A stretch of 64,000 nucleotides of DNA from Bradyrhizobium sp. CB1650 (GCF_029761915.1 NZ_CP121695.1:8027501-8091500); one strand, 5' to 3'. Counted from the first letter of the stretch, positions 17,705 through 27,190 are shown. A program made the numbers and translations. The notes: generated by a model not told the origin, from the letters alone.

Positions 17705-18561
17705 TTCACGGCCCCGAAGGTAAGACCACGTTCGAGATGACGCTGGCCAAGGATGATCAGCACGACTGGCACAATCATGGTCACCACCAGACCCGCAGCC
17801 ATGACCGGATAGAACTGAACGCCCGGATTGAGCAGCTTGAGGAGAGCGACGGTGACCGGTGCTTTCGTCGAACTGAGGATCAGGCCGAGTGCGAAGTTGT
17901 GCCACGCAAGCAGGAAAATGAGTAATGAAGCGCCTATCAAGCCGGGCTTGAGAAGCGGAAGGACGATGTACCAGACAACCCGGAATGGTTTTGCACCATC
18001 CATGGCCGCCGCCTCCTCAATGTCCTTTGGGATGTCCTCGATATATGAACGGCTCAGCCAGATGATCATCGGCAGCGTGACGACCTGATAGACCCAGATC
18101 ATACCGAAATAGGTGTCATAAAGACCGACTGTCTGGAACACACTGAACAGAGGTATGACGACAAGGAGCGCCGGCGCGAAGCGAAAGCCCAGCACGAAAA
18201 ATGCGATGTCCTCCTTCATCGGGATATCGCGCCTCGCCAGGACGTAGCCTGCAGGCACCCCGGCGATCAGCGATACGAGCACCGCACCAAGCGAGATCAC
18301 CACGCTATTGGTGACCGGCGTCAGGAAATCAACCTTGATGGTGCCATAGCTTGTTGCCCCGGCCTGGGCTGCATCGAACAAGACGCGGAAGTTTTCGAGA
18401 GTCGGCTTGAAGATGAAGCGCGGCGGCCAGGTCATGACTTCCGCCTGCTGCTTCAGCGACATCATCACGATCCAGACCAGCGGAAATGTCAGGATCAACG
18501 TACAGGCGAGAACCAGCAAATTGAGGAGCACGCTTGCAGGCGTTGAGCGATTTAGCCGCAT
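17701..18561 (-). CDS. Carbohydrate ABC transporter permease (CUT1, second)
   Basis: 286 residues from ATG 18561, preceded by a GAGGAGG ribosome-binding site. Six transmembrane segments and the EAA loop (YIEDIPKDIEEAAAMDGAKPFRVVWYIVLPLLKPG) place it in the MalG-like half of CUT1 importers. Pairs with the permease at 18573-19535, twelve bases upstream. Confidence 0.9.
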   Translation of the reverse strand: MRLNRSTPASVLLNLLVLACTLILTFPLVWIVMMSLKQQAEVMTWPPRFIFKPTLENFRVLFDAAQAGATSYGTIKVDFLTPVTNSVVISLGAVLVSLIAGVPAGYVLARRDIPMKEDIAFFVLGFRFAPALLVVIPLFSVFQTVGLYDTYFGMIWVYQVVTLPMIIWLSRSYIEDIPKDIEEAAAMDGAKPFRVVWYIVLPLLKPGLIGASLLIFLLAWHNFALGLILSSTKAPVTVALLKLLNPGVQFYPVMAAGLVVTMIVPVVLIILGQRHLERGLTFGAVK

Positions 18562-18572
18562 CTCAGCCTCCT

Positions 18573-19535
18573 CTAGCTTACACGCTGCCGGACCGAGCGC
18601 CACAATTTCACCAGGGCCAAAGCCCCGAGAAGCACGATCAACCAGTTCACGACCATGAGCGCTGCACCACGCCCGAAGGCAAGATTTTGAAAGGCCGTGA
18701 TATAGGCGCGGACCGAGAGCACGGAGGTACTGTCACCCGGGCCTCCTTGCGTCGTTCCGAAGATGATATCGAACTGATTGAGCGATTCGATCAGCCGAAA
18801 TACCGCGGCGATCAGGATGTATGGCGCAATGAGCGGAAGCTCGATATGGAGGAACGTTGCCCAACCGTTCGCCCCATTGACCCGCGCAGCTTCTCTGACC
18901 TCATCGTTGATGCCCTGCAAGCCGGCGAAGATGATCAGCGCGAAAAATGGCGTATAAGTCCATATGTCGATGAGAACCAGCGAGAACATCGCCGTGCTGG
19001 CGTCTGAAATCCATGCGAACCGGCCGATCCCAATAAGCGAGAGCAAATAGTTCAGGATCCCATTCTGCGGATCCATCATTGTGGTCCACATCAAGGCGAC
19101 GCTCATTGGCGGCAGAACCAACGGAAGGAGAATGACGGGTCGCATCAGCCGGGCAAGGAACACCCCACTTGCGAACAATTTGGCAAGCGCAAGCCCAAAC
19201 AACGCTTCCGCGAGCACCGCGGAGCAGGCATACGCCATAGTCGCCCGCACGCTGTTCCAGAAATCCTGGGTCTTGATCGCCACTTCATAGTTGGTGAATC
19301 CAATGAAGCGAACCAGAGGACGACCAAACTTGAGATCGGTCAGCGATTGAAAGACCCCATAGAAGAACAGAAAGAGAAATCCAAGCAGGATGATGATGGC
19401 GGGCGCAATCGCAGCAAGGCTCCACCAGTCAAGCGCATGCTGCTCGGCGCTTTGCACCTGCTCGTTTTTGGATGGTGCCAGTTGGCCTGCCGATGATTGC
19501 AACGTCACGGTTGCGTCGGTGCCTCGAAGGTCCAT
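18573..19535 (-). CDS. Carbohydrate ABC transporter permease (CUT1, first)
   Basis: 320 residues. Cytoplasmic N-terminus of about 35 residues, then six membrane segments; the EAA loop is GINDEVREAARVNGANGWATFLHIELPLIAPY. MalF-like half of the importer. Separated from the binding-protein gene by 69 bases that contain a strong GC hairpin. Confidence 0.9.
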   Translation of the reverse strand: MDLRGTDATVTLQSSAGQLAPSKNEQVQSAEQHALDWWSLAAIAPAIIILLGFLFLFFYGVFQSLTDLKFGRPLVRFIGFTNYEVAIKTQDFWNSVRATMAYACSAVLAEALFGLALAKLFASGVFLARLMRPVILLPLVLPPMSVALMWTTMMDPQNGILNYLLSLIGIGRFAWISDASTAMFSLVLIDIWTYTPFFALIIFAGLQGINDEVREAARVNGANGWATFLHIELPLIAPYILIAAVFRLIESLNQFDIIFGTTQGGPGDSTSVLSVRAYITAFQNLAFGRGAALMVVNWLIVLLGALALVKLWRSVRQRVS

Positions 19536-19567
19536 CGCTCACTTCTCAAAAGATACTCGGGCGTGGT

Positions 19568-19597
19568 GGGGGGCGGCAAACCCTTATGCCGCCCCCC
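19568..19597 (-). terminator. GC hairpin between binding protein and permease genes
   Basis: GGGGGGCGGCA (19568-19578) and TGCCGCCCCCC (19587-19597) form a perfect 11-bp stem with an 8-base loop, starting 7 bases after the binding-protein stop. No T-run follows. Such hairpins after the first gene commonly protect or partially terminate the message so that the binding protein is made in excess. Confidence 0.65.
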
Positions 19598-19604
19598 GAT
19601 GGCC

Positions 19605-20990
19605 TTACATGGAAGAGCGGATCTCGGAGGCGAGGTCGGTCAACGTCGCCTTCACGTCCGCGCCATTGACCATTTTCTGCATGGCGACCGCCCAGGCGTT
19701 CATTGCCTCGGCAAACCCTACGCGCGGCGTAAAGGCGAGCGCTGCCCTGTCCTGCACGCTTTTGAAGGTATCCACGAAGTTCGTGAATTCGGGTTTGGCC
19801 GCATAGTCGAGCCAAACCTTGTCGCTCCAGGTCGAAGCGCGCGGAGAGTTGACGAGCTTCCCGGCGACGGCTCCGTTCAGCTCGACCTGCTTTGACGTCG
19901 CCCACTGAATGAACAGCCAGGCCGCTCCCTTTTTCTGGGAGGCAGCATTGATGGCCAGGGACCAGATCCAGATGTTCGATTCAAAATTCTTGCCGTTCGG
20001 AGCGCGCAGCGGGGGAGCGAATGCGATCTTGCCCGAAGCGGGCTTGCCCGCAACGTCGTTCCAGAACCCGAACATGTTGGAATCAATCACCATCGCGGTC
20101 CGGCCCGAATTGATGCCATCGACCACCTGATACCAGTTGTCGTTGGCGAAGGATGGAGCAGCGCACTTCTTGATCATCTCCACATAGTCCTTGTGGAAGG
20201 CGATCGACTCGCGCGAATCGAGACCGGTTTCCAACTTGCCGTCCTTGACGACGAAGTCGTGCACACCATAGGACTTGGCGATCGAGATTGCGGCCGTGTG
20301 GATGCTGCTCCAAAAGCGCACTCCCCGCACGCCCAAAGGTGTGATCCCGGGATCGGCAGATTTCAGCTTTTCGCAAGCGGCGGACATTTCCGGCGGAGTC
20401 GTCGGGACCTTGATGCCGTGCTTGTCCAGAATGTCCTTGCGGTAGAACAATTGGATGTTTTCGAAACCGTGCGGGATGGCCCACACCTGCCCCCGGCCGG
20501 CCTCGATCTGCCCGCCCTTGATCTCCCATGTGAGCGCATCACGCAGTGCGGGGAAGAAGTCCTTGTAATCATAGCTCGCCGAGGTGAGCTTGGGATCGTT
20601 CAGGTATCGATCGAGCGGCTCGAGCAGTTGACCGGGCGCGAGATCCCAAGCTGGTTGAATCCCAGTGCCGACGACGTCCCACGAGGGCGACTTTGTGCTC
20701 AGCTGGATGGTCAGCTTGTTCCAGTAGGCGTCGTCCGGATAAAGCTCGGGCGTCACCTTGATGCCTGTCAACTTCTCGAACTCAGGCAGCTGCGCTGCGA
20801 CTGCGTCAGCATACGGATGGATATCGTATGCCCACACAATCGAAGCGCCCTCGAACTGGCGCCAATTGATATCCTCCGCTTTGGCGTGGCCGAAAGACGC
20901 GGCCGCACCGGCCAAGAGCGTTGTGCAAATCAGAGCGGTTTTGACAAAATGAGCAGAATGGCCGCGCAAAGCGGCTGGCGTCCTTGGCAT
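19605..20990 (-). CDS. ABC transporter sugar-binding protein
   Basis: 461 residues from ATG 20990 (MPRTPAALRG), preceded by GGAGGAGGGA; a start at 21011 is less likely. Signal peptide to about residue 37 (LLAGAAASFGHAKA). The mature protein is a type 1 CUT1 extracellular binding protein (PEFEKLTGIKV, WDVVGTG, GGQIEAGRGQVWAIPHGFENIQLFYRKD). Periplasmic capture of the operon's substrate. First gene of the eight-gene operon running down to 12251. Confidence 0.9.
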   Translation of the reverse strand: MPRTPAALRGHSAHFVKTALICTTLLAGAAASFGHAKAEDINWRQFEGASIVWAYDIHPYADAVAAQLPEFEKLTGIKVTPELYPDDAYWNKLTIQLSTKSPSWDVVGTGIQPAWDLAPGQLLEPLDRYLNDPKLTSASYDYKDFFPALRDALTWEIKGGQIEAGRGQVWAIPHGFENIQLFYRKDILDKHGIKVPTTPPEMSAACEKLKSADPGITPLGVRGVRFWSSIHTAAISIAKSYGVHDFVVKDGKLETGLDSRESIAFHKDYVEMIKKCAAPSFANDNWYQVVDGINSGRTAMVIDSNMFGFWNDVAGKPASGKIAFAPPLRAPNGKNFESNIWIWSLAINAASQKKGAAWLFIQWATSKQVELNGAVAGKLVNSPRASTWSDKVWLDYAAKPEFTNFVDTFKSVQDRAALAFTPRVGFAEAMNAWAVAMQKMVNGADVKATLTDLASEIRSSM

Positions 20991-21107
20991 TAGTCCCTCC
21001 TCCGGGCTCATTGGCCCGCAAATTCACGTGCCCTCTTCATTTGGGGCCGCGAGTGTCGGGAACGCTAACCGTCATTTTCTGCCCATATGCACCCATTCAG
21101 ATCGAAG

Positions 21108-21124
21108 TTGGGTAACATTGGGTA
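21108..21124 (-). promoter_or_regulatory. Paired TTGGGTA repeats upstream of sugar operon
   Basis: TTGGGTA lies at 21108-21114 and 21118-21124 on the plus strand, about 118-134 bases upstream of the binding-protein start at 20990. Spacing (10 bp) and sequence match the pair at 11612-11628. A further TGGGTGCATATGGGC-like stretch on the minus strand follows at about 21081-21096. Probable operator of the operon. Confidence 0.55.
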
Positions 21125-21129
21125 AGGCA

Positions 21130-22400
21130 AGACAGAGCATCACACATAGTGGGAGATGATCAATGCAGGCGCATGTTCAGGCCCCGCGAAGCCAGCTCCG
21201 CAAAGAAGGGGCGATCCTGGCGAACTGCTCGCGCTTTTGCATCAGTAGCTGGTTCAAATGCTCTATTGATCCCGCCGCTCGTCACAGACGCGGCGATCTT
21301 GTTCTTGAGGGCTGCCTCAAGACGGACGGACAGCTCGCTGCAGAATAACGACGCATTGTCGCGACCTCTCGGAGTTTCCCCTCGCACCGACGATCTGGTC
21401 TCTCGACTGACCGAACGGCGGTGCGATAAGCGCTGCGCCGGCAGCGCGGGGAGGTGTCTGTTCTGCTTTCCTCGAAGCAACTGCTCGTGCAGGACGGTGA
21501 GTTTTCTGCCCAATCAGCGACAGCACCTTCTTCGAATTTCTAAAGAATAGTGATGCGGCTGCTCGTCTCCGAATTACACGCGGGTCGATCCGCTAACGTC
21601 GCGTTTCGATTCTCGATCTCCACATGCGGCTCGGGACCGAGGCCCCCGTCACTTTTGTGCACGGCGCAGCGACGACTTTCATCCGTTGCATCATCTGGTC
21701 TGGTCAAGCATCGCATTCACTATTGGATTTGTCATCCGACCAACACAGGCGCCGATGCCGCAACCGCGCTTGCATTGCAGAGGGCGTTATTCGACCGGCG
21801 TGGATATGCCGCTTGAAGAGGTCCGCGTATGATCGGAGGAAAGTCGCCGCCTGATCGCCTCGATTTCACCGTCTCCGGATTGAACGAGGGCGTCAAGCAA
21901 AACGCGGATTAACTGAAGAGCTTCGCCCAAGCCTTGGAGACCGAGCTTAAGGGCACGCTTGGCGCCGATATCGCCATGGACGTGATGGGCGATATGGTCA
22001 GGCAGAGGATGGGCGGAGAGCCCCGAAGCGTCGCAACATTCTGGAACCACGGGAAAATCTGCTCTTCATTGCGCTCGAGAAGCGTCCACAAGTCCGGCAA
22101 CAGCTTCGCGCGCTGCGCATTCATGCTGCGCTGCATGCGGCGTTCCGATGGGACAAGGCGCGGCGTTTTACCGGCGATTCTTGTATAATTTTGAGCACGC
22201 ATCGGCAGCGCTGGCTTATTGCCATGCTTTCTTCTGAAGATGGGCTGCACTCCACTCTCTCCGCACGTCACGTTGTCCTTGATCAACTGTTTCAGTGCCG
22301 GCTCGCCTCCATTCTTGGGCCAGATTGGCCGAAGCTTTCTCCACGGCCTGAAAGGCCGCGAGCTTGTGGCGAACATGGTCGAGTAGCGAACCGGCACCAG
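21130..22400. other. Decayed DNA, no intact gene
   Basis: Minus-strand pieces look protein-like but change frame repeatedly: LIRVLLDALVQSGDGEIEAI (near 21860-21910), AQRAKLLPDLWTLLERNEEQ (near 22060-22120), and a CxxC-containing piece CVCPTCDRSGAGSLLDHVRH followed by LAAFQAVEKASANLAQ (near 22320-22430). None is recognised. I read the stretch as one or two old genes broken by small insertions and deletions. Confidence 0.4.
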
Positions 22401-22405
22401 ATCGA

Positions 22406-23096
22406 TCACATGTCGGGCAGACACATTTTATCCACCCAACAGTCATCCGCGATAATGATTTCGCTGAGGCTGTAGAGCTGGCGGAAAAGATCGCCTTGAG
22501 TAAGCTTTAAGGCGGTAGCACGAGCATCGGCCAGCTCCACGAGGCGCTTGGCATCCTTTTCGCTCGGCGCGGCTCTCAGTGCCTCCGACCACCTCGCCTC
22601 GTCGACGATTTTTGCGAGCTCTGCTCTCGCCTCACCTCCTTCCGCGGCCTTCGCTGCATTGACGCAACTTGCGGGCTCGATCTCCTAGAACGTCCGCCCC
22701 TCCCAGAGGGGCTTGAGCAGTTCGATGCCGCTGAGAGCGGAATGCGCCTTCGCAAGCATAGATGTCTCGGCTTCTGCCGGACCGTACTCGGCACCGACAA
22801 GCGCAGTGAAGGCCTCTCTTATGTTAGCCCGCGCTCGCTGGAGGGAGACGGTCGCAGTGTTCTGCTTGGCTTCGTTGGTGGCGACGCCAAAGTGATTGTT
22901 GAATGCTCTCGTATTTGTCAGCGAGGCGAACCCCTGTCGCAGTGCCGCTAAGGGAGATGGCACAGTTGCTGAACCGGCCCGGATCAGCTTGATCAGGTTG
23001 CCTTGGAAAGAGAACCACTTCCCCGGCAAGCGTAGCCAAGGCGCTCGCACGCGATAGGCATGCGACCGCACGAACTGCCGAGGAATAGGCCATCAA
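22406..23096 (-). pseudogene. Unidentified gene with frameshift and internal TAG
   Basis: Starting at ATG 23096/23093 the product begins with a hydrophobic stretch (AVRAVACLSRASALATLAGE). A frame change near 23000 leads into LIRAGSATVPSPLAALRQGF and FTALVGAEYGPAEAET, ending in WEGRTF and TAG (22685-22687). The same frame then stays open for about 92 codons with good protein character (AELAKIVDEARWSEALRAAP, TQGDLFRQLYSLSEIIIADD) to TGA 22406. A once continuous gene with two lesions is the best explanation. Family unknown. Confidence 0.4.
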
Positions 23097-23297
23097 CTGC
23101 TCCGGCTGTGCGATCTGCGCCGCTCGGCGAACTAACCTATGTCGGCCGGCGAGCGCTGGTGCATCTGCCCTTCGCGAGTAGGATCAAGCTGAGGCCGCCG
23201 ACACTTCCCGCGAGAAGCAGCGGCCTGTTTTGCCGGTGTGACCAGTGATCGATATGCGGAGCCCATGAAGTTCATCGCAGGTTTGGCAATCTTCTAA

Positions 23298-24233
23298 GAG
23301 TCTGACTCAAAATTCATAACTTGAGGTTCGCGATCCTTGCGATGCGCCGGGCCAGTAGCCTTGTAGAGGCAACGAGGAGCCATGCTTCGGCCGAAGCGAT
23401 GGAAGCCTCCAAGTCTTTGGCCAGACGTCAGCAGCGATTGAGCCATGCGAGGGTGCGTTCGACGACCCATCGTCGAGCGACGATGACAAAGCCGATGGCG
23501 TCGTCGGGACGCCTGACAATTTCGATCGCAGGACCCTCGATCTCCTCAAGCGCGTTGGCGAGCTTTTCGCCTGCATATCCACCGTCAGCAAACAGGTGCG
23601 CGATCGTCGGATAGCTCGCACACGCCAGACTGACGACGGCTGGTGCGCCGTCCCGATCCTGAACGTTGGCCGCATGCACAATGCCACACAGCAGATTGCC
23701 TTGCGTGTCCGTGACGATGTGGCGCTTGCGACTCTTGACCTTCTTGCCCGCGTCAAAGCCGCGCGGTCCCCCGCTCTCGGTCGTCCTGACCGATTGGCTG
23801 TCGATAATGGCCGCCGTCGGGTGCGCTTCCCGTCCGGCAAGCCTGCGGGCGATTTCAACCAAGGCCTCATTGATCAAATCCAAAACGCCACCGTCGCGCA
23901 GTCGATAGAAATGGTACTGGACCGTCGTGAAGGGCGGAAAATCCTTCGGCAAAAGAGCCCATTGGCATCCCGTCGTCGCAATGTACTGGATTGCATTCCA
24001 CACCGAACGCATACAAGTCGTGCGTGGCCGCCCCACCTTGCTCGGCCCTGGCATCAACAACGCGATCACAGCCCATTCGCTATCCGTACAATCGCTTGCA
24101 TAACGCAGTTCACGTCTGTCATGCTCCCGTCGGGTGATTTCGGTCCAGGTCATCTGATTCTCCGATGGCTTCGAACACCTCCGAAGAATCACAACCTCCT
24201 GAAATCACCCAACTTTAATTTCCGGTCGGCCTC
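23298..24233 (-). mobile_element. IS5-family insertion sequence (IS427-like), TAA duplicated
   Basis: 936 bp. The left end GAGTCTGACTCAAAATT and the inverted right end GAGGCCGACCGGAAATT are imperfect terminal repeats. TAA flanks both sides (23295-23297 and 24234-24236), a TNA target duplication typical of the IS427/IS1031 part of the IS5 family. The enclosed transposase carries a late stop codon, so the copy is probably not self-mobile. The preserved target duplication shows that it inserted here as a unit. Confidence 0.75.
23314..24153 (-). pseudogene. IS5-family transposase with in-frame TGA
   Basis: From ATG 24153 (MTWTEITRREHDRRELRYAS). DDE transposase with the first Asp in AAIIDSQSVRTTESGG, the second in LFADGGYAGEKLA and the Glu in VVERTLAWLNRC. 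TGA at 23428-23430 stands where Arg is expected (tgc TGA cgt ctg), and the same frame goes on with LAKDLEASIASAEAWLLVAS to a normal stop at 23314. The lesion falls after the catalytic Glu, so residual activity cannot be excluded. Confidence 0.85.
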
Positions 24234-24521
24234 TAAACCATCTTGATCTCTTTCCCAAGCAGCTCATCCCGGATGGTCAAGGCACGATCCTTCGCTGCGC
24301 CGTCTGAAGAGGCGGGCCGCGGGTATGGCCCTTGCGTTCGAGAACTTTCTTATCCTGCTAGACTGAGAATCGGTCAGCTAGGCGGGAGCGCGTGACTTCT
24401 TTGGGAGTGGCCAGATTGCCCCGCTCGAACGGTGCCGTCCGTTAGGGCCCTCACTCAAGACACACGGCCGACCTGGGCGCCACAGCGATCGGCCACTCGG
24501 GATAGGAGAAATAGGCCCAAA

Positions 24522-24743
24522 ATGGATTGGAGCTGGCGCGTTCGCGGCAACGTGAGCGCCTTCACAACGCCGACGAGTGTCTCATCGTATGCCGTGGGCA
24601 TGCAAGCGCTTCTGATCCTCTTCGTCGCAGCTGCCGTACTCCTGATCACGATCGCCGCAGCACGACTTTGCGCTGAGGCCTACTGCAGCGATGCCGCCGG
24701 CGAATATTCCGTAGGTAACTGTCGGGGGACGCCGGTGCATTAG
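24522..24743 (+). CDS. Possible small membrane protein
   Basis: Up to 73 residues from ATG 24522, or 47 from ATG 24600. One hydrophobic segment (ALLILFVAAAVLLITIAAA) followed by a short tail with three cysteines (LCAEAYCSDAAGEYSVGNCRG). It could be a small exported or anchored Cys-containing peptide. No clear RBS for either start. Confidence 0.3.
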   Translation: MDWSWRVRGNVSAFTTPTSVSSYAVGMQALLILFVAAAVLLITIAAARLCAEAYCSDAAGEYSVGNCRGTPVH

Positions 24744-24889
24744 GGCCGCTCTCCGACACCGATGGGAGGCTTGACTGTCTCGACTTCGGTCAAAAGTCCG
24801 CTCCGCAACCATCGCTATTGCAGTCCCAAAGTTGTGCCGCCCGTCGCACTCGCACGAATCGAGACATACTGGTGCAAAGGTCATTCCGG

Positions 24890-25009
24890 TCAGGCAAGGA
24901 ACACCCTTTTCATCGGAATTAGAATAGTGACGATGAGACCCGCGAGACAAACTGCTATGCAGATGTCTACCATGAGGAGCAGCTGCTCCCTGTCCTCGCG
25001 CTTCAGCAC
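24890..25009 (-). CDS. Possible 39-residue membrane peptide
   Basis: GTG 25009 is preceded by GAGGTAAA. The product has a charged start (VLKREDREQLLLMVD) and one hydrophobic segment (CIAVCLAGLIVTILIP) before a basic end. Such single-pass microproteins are common in rhizobial islands but usually of unknown role. Confidence 0.3.
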   Translation of the reverse strand: MLKREDREQLLLMVDICIAVCLAGLIVTILIPMKRVFLA

Positions 25010-25503
25010 TTTACCTCGACATTTCCTTGCGGACTGCGGCAGCGGAGTTGCCTACCTTGTCGACAGGTGCTGTAGTCTGCTTCTCGTTAATCCGAGTTCA
25101 TGGGTCCAGTACTTGACCGCGTAATCGTCGTTCATGTCGATCTTGTTGCGGTCCGGCTGAACGCGCTTGCCGTAGGTCATCAAGCTCTCCACCGGAGCAG
25201 AACGTCAACCCACGGCTGATGTTCCTAGATCCAGAGCACGCTGTTATTTTCGGTCGAGGCCTTTTGAACGAGCTGGCACGAAGTAGCCCTTCGGACTTGA
25301 TGTCCCGGTACTCAATGTCAGCGTAGAACTTCGGCTCGAGCCTCGCGTGGGCTCATTCACGAGCAAGGAGACTTCCATCCTTGGGGCCGGGTCCCTGCGG
25401 GCACTCAAACCTCGCGCAGGACCGGTTTCCAACTGAACTGGAACGCGGACCTCGAGCGAGAGCGCGAAAGCAATCCAAGGAAATGAGCGTTAAGTCCAAC
25501 CTA

Positions 25504-25531
25504 GAAGGGTTGTCGTAAGCTTGTCGTCAGA
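25504..25531 (+). promoter_or_regulatory. Imperfect tts box upstream of nopP-like gene
   Basis: The core TTGTCGTAAGCT (25510-25521) fits the TtsI-binding consensus (GTCAGnTTnTCGnAAGCT); the leading half reads GAAGG, not GTCAG. It lies about 84-111 bases before the ATG at 25615. Weaker than the three other boxes in this window. Confidence 0.45.
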
Positions 25532-25614
25532 CAGGCTGCTTATCGATCTCCGGTCGAGACGGACCGGGCCCCAAGCTCGGTAAAATCAACTTCGCGGAAA
25601 GCAGCGCCAACTCC

Positions 25615-26502
25615 ATGTACAATCGAATCAACGACTCATCCAGTTTTCCATGGGCGGCCTCTCACAACAGTGATGAGACGCCAGAGTCCGCCTTCGCGGG
25701 CGCGCACACCGACGCATATGGACGAAGCTTCGAAGACGCCCTTTCTGGAATGCATATAACTGATCATCCGGGCCGTTACGCGACTTCTTCCAGCGGTTCA
25801 CGCCCCTACTTCCTCACCTCAGAGACACCTGTGGTAGAACTCTCGCGAGACAAATTTCTCGGAAAGTTGGAAGATTTTTATGGCGACGAAATCCAGAAGA
25901 TCGCCAATAACCCGCAGATATATTCGCGGCCGATCGCAAATAAGGCCGCACGGACCGCACAAGTTGCCCATGATCATGGGACAAAAGGTTCAGAAGATGC
26001 GAGGTATTTCAGCTACGAGCTTGGGAACAAAAGTGTCGGGCTTCTGCGCACGGAAAGTGGGGCTTCCGTCAAAGAGGTGTTCGACGATAGGCGTGCGCGC
26101 GCCAGATTTGAAAAACTGTTCCCTGGACGGAAGGAAACCACATCGACGGTCGATTTTCGGGTCGCTCATCCCCTCGTGGATAATGCAGGGGACATCTTGC
26201 TAGAGCATCAACTTCGGTTGGATGGCGACAGACCGCTGCTGCTATCCCATCCAATAAATGAGGCGGCAAGGGACCGGGCTGCGACGCTCGGTTTTGTTGA
26301 GGTGAGCGATTCTCTGATGGTGCTTGACCCTACACGGTCCGATAAGTGGACGTATAATAGCGCGGGTCGATGGCAGCGAGCAGACAAGCCTCCGCTTTAT
26401 CTCGCGAAGGCTGAGGAGAGCGATGGCAGGAATGCCGAAAGCTCGTCACGTTCAGCAAAAAGGATGCCCGATTGGGAGGAGGACGAGTACGACTTCATGT
26501 AG
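25615..26502 (+). CDS. nopP: NopP-like type III secreted effector
   Basis: 295 residues, no signal peptide. The N-terminus (MYNRINDSSSF) and the C-terminal block (NAGDILLEHQLRLDGDRPLL, then KWTYNSAGRWQRADKPPLYL) are what I associate with the rhizobial NopP family (about 270-280 residues), type III effectors phosphorylated in the plant cell. The end here is about 20 residues longer and acidic (PDWEEDEYDFM). A tts-box-like sequence lies upstream. NopP variants influence compatibility with particular soybean resistance alleles. The family call is from memory of sequence character and was not searched. Confidence 0.75.
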   Translation: MYNRINDSSSFPWAASHNSDETPESAFAGAHTDAYGRSFEDALSGMHITDHPGRYATSSSGSRPYFLTSETPVVELSRDKFLGKLEDFYGDEIQKIANNPQIYSRPIANKAARTAQVAHDHGTKGSEDARYFSYELGNKSVGLLRTESGASVKEVFDDRRARARFEKLFPGRKETTSTVDFRVAHPLVDNAGDILLEHQLRLDGDRPLLLSHPINEAARDRAATLGFVEVSDSLMVLDPTRSDKWTYNSAGRWQRADKPPLYLAKAEESDGRNAESSSRSAKRMPDWEEDEYDFM

Positions 26503-26521
26503 GCCAAAGCAAATCGGCAGC

Positions 26522-26550
26522 GAGAGAACGGCGTTGAGGCCCGCTCTCTC
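26522..26550. terminator. Weak hairpin after nopP-like gene
   Basis: GAGAG (26522-26526) with CTCTC (26546-26550), extended imperfectly by CGG and CCG, 19 bases after the nopP stop. No T-run. A terminator role is only a possibility. Confidence 0.3.
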
Positions 26551-26904
26551 CTGCGCTTGAAGTCGGCAGACAGCAACCGAAGTCCATTTCGTCGTCGGTG
26601 CTCGCCGCGTCGGACTCCGGTGTTGGCTTCATGGACGGGCCGCGCGGAGCGCGGACCATCTTCGCGGTTGTGAGGCCGCCGCGGAGAGCGTCAACCGGGT
26701 CTTTGTCGGTGGCGCTCGAATGGCCGGTGCCGCTCGCAACGCGGAAGACGGCCTGGAAGCCGCGTTCGCTCGCGATGACGGAGAGGTGGTTAAGCTCGCC
26801 CCCCGTGCAGCGTCGCGGATGAGTTCTTCAAGTGCCCTTGCGCCGCCTCCCATCCGTAGAGGGAGCGACAATCTCGCCGCACACGCATGCGGTCTCCGTC
26901 TTGT

Positions 26905-27190
26905 CCAACTGCGTTCCAAGACGGAGCGTGCAAGACCATATCTGATCTTGCGCGAGGTGACACGGCTCCAACCTTTGCCCATCTTGCCCATATAGACCAG
27001 CTCTTTGCCTTCGAACCGCGTCGTCGCCAGCGCTTCGGCCTTCAGCGCCTGGCGATAGGGCTGCACGGCGCGTTGCAGCGTTCGCCGGCTGACTGCCACG
27101 CCTTGCTTGGCCAACAGGTCCTGGCGCACCACATAGTGGCCAACAACGAAATTGCTTTTGAGATCGATGACAACAATACCGTTGATCAAA
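26905..27190 (-). pseudogene. Chimeric relic: IS21-type transposase piece joined to LigD piece
   Basis: In one minus frame GHYVVRQDLLAKQGVAVSRR and TLQRAVQPYRQALKAEALAT resemble the middle of IS21-family IstA transposases (usually followed by RFETPPG). Exactly there the sequence switches to GKELVYMGKMGKGWSRVTSR, which resembles the C-terminal domain of ATP-dependent ligase LigD (GKLVYAGKVGTGWS type). After about 26905 the frame degenerates. The joint looks like a recombination or insertion scar and neither part is functional. Confidence 0.45.

Larger units (their letters stand above)
24237..25503. other. Mostly non-coding or decayed stretch
   Basis: Apart from two possible tiny membrane proteins listed separately, no frame here has convincing protein character. 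A minus-strand fragment near 24300-24370 (QDKKVLERKGHTRGPPLQTA) looks like a gene relic of unknown family. Confidence 0.4.

Noticed and set aside
24365..24400. tts box near CGGTCAGCTAGGCGGG
   Set aside because: Lacks the TTnTCG centre and no effector-like gene follows.
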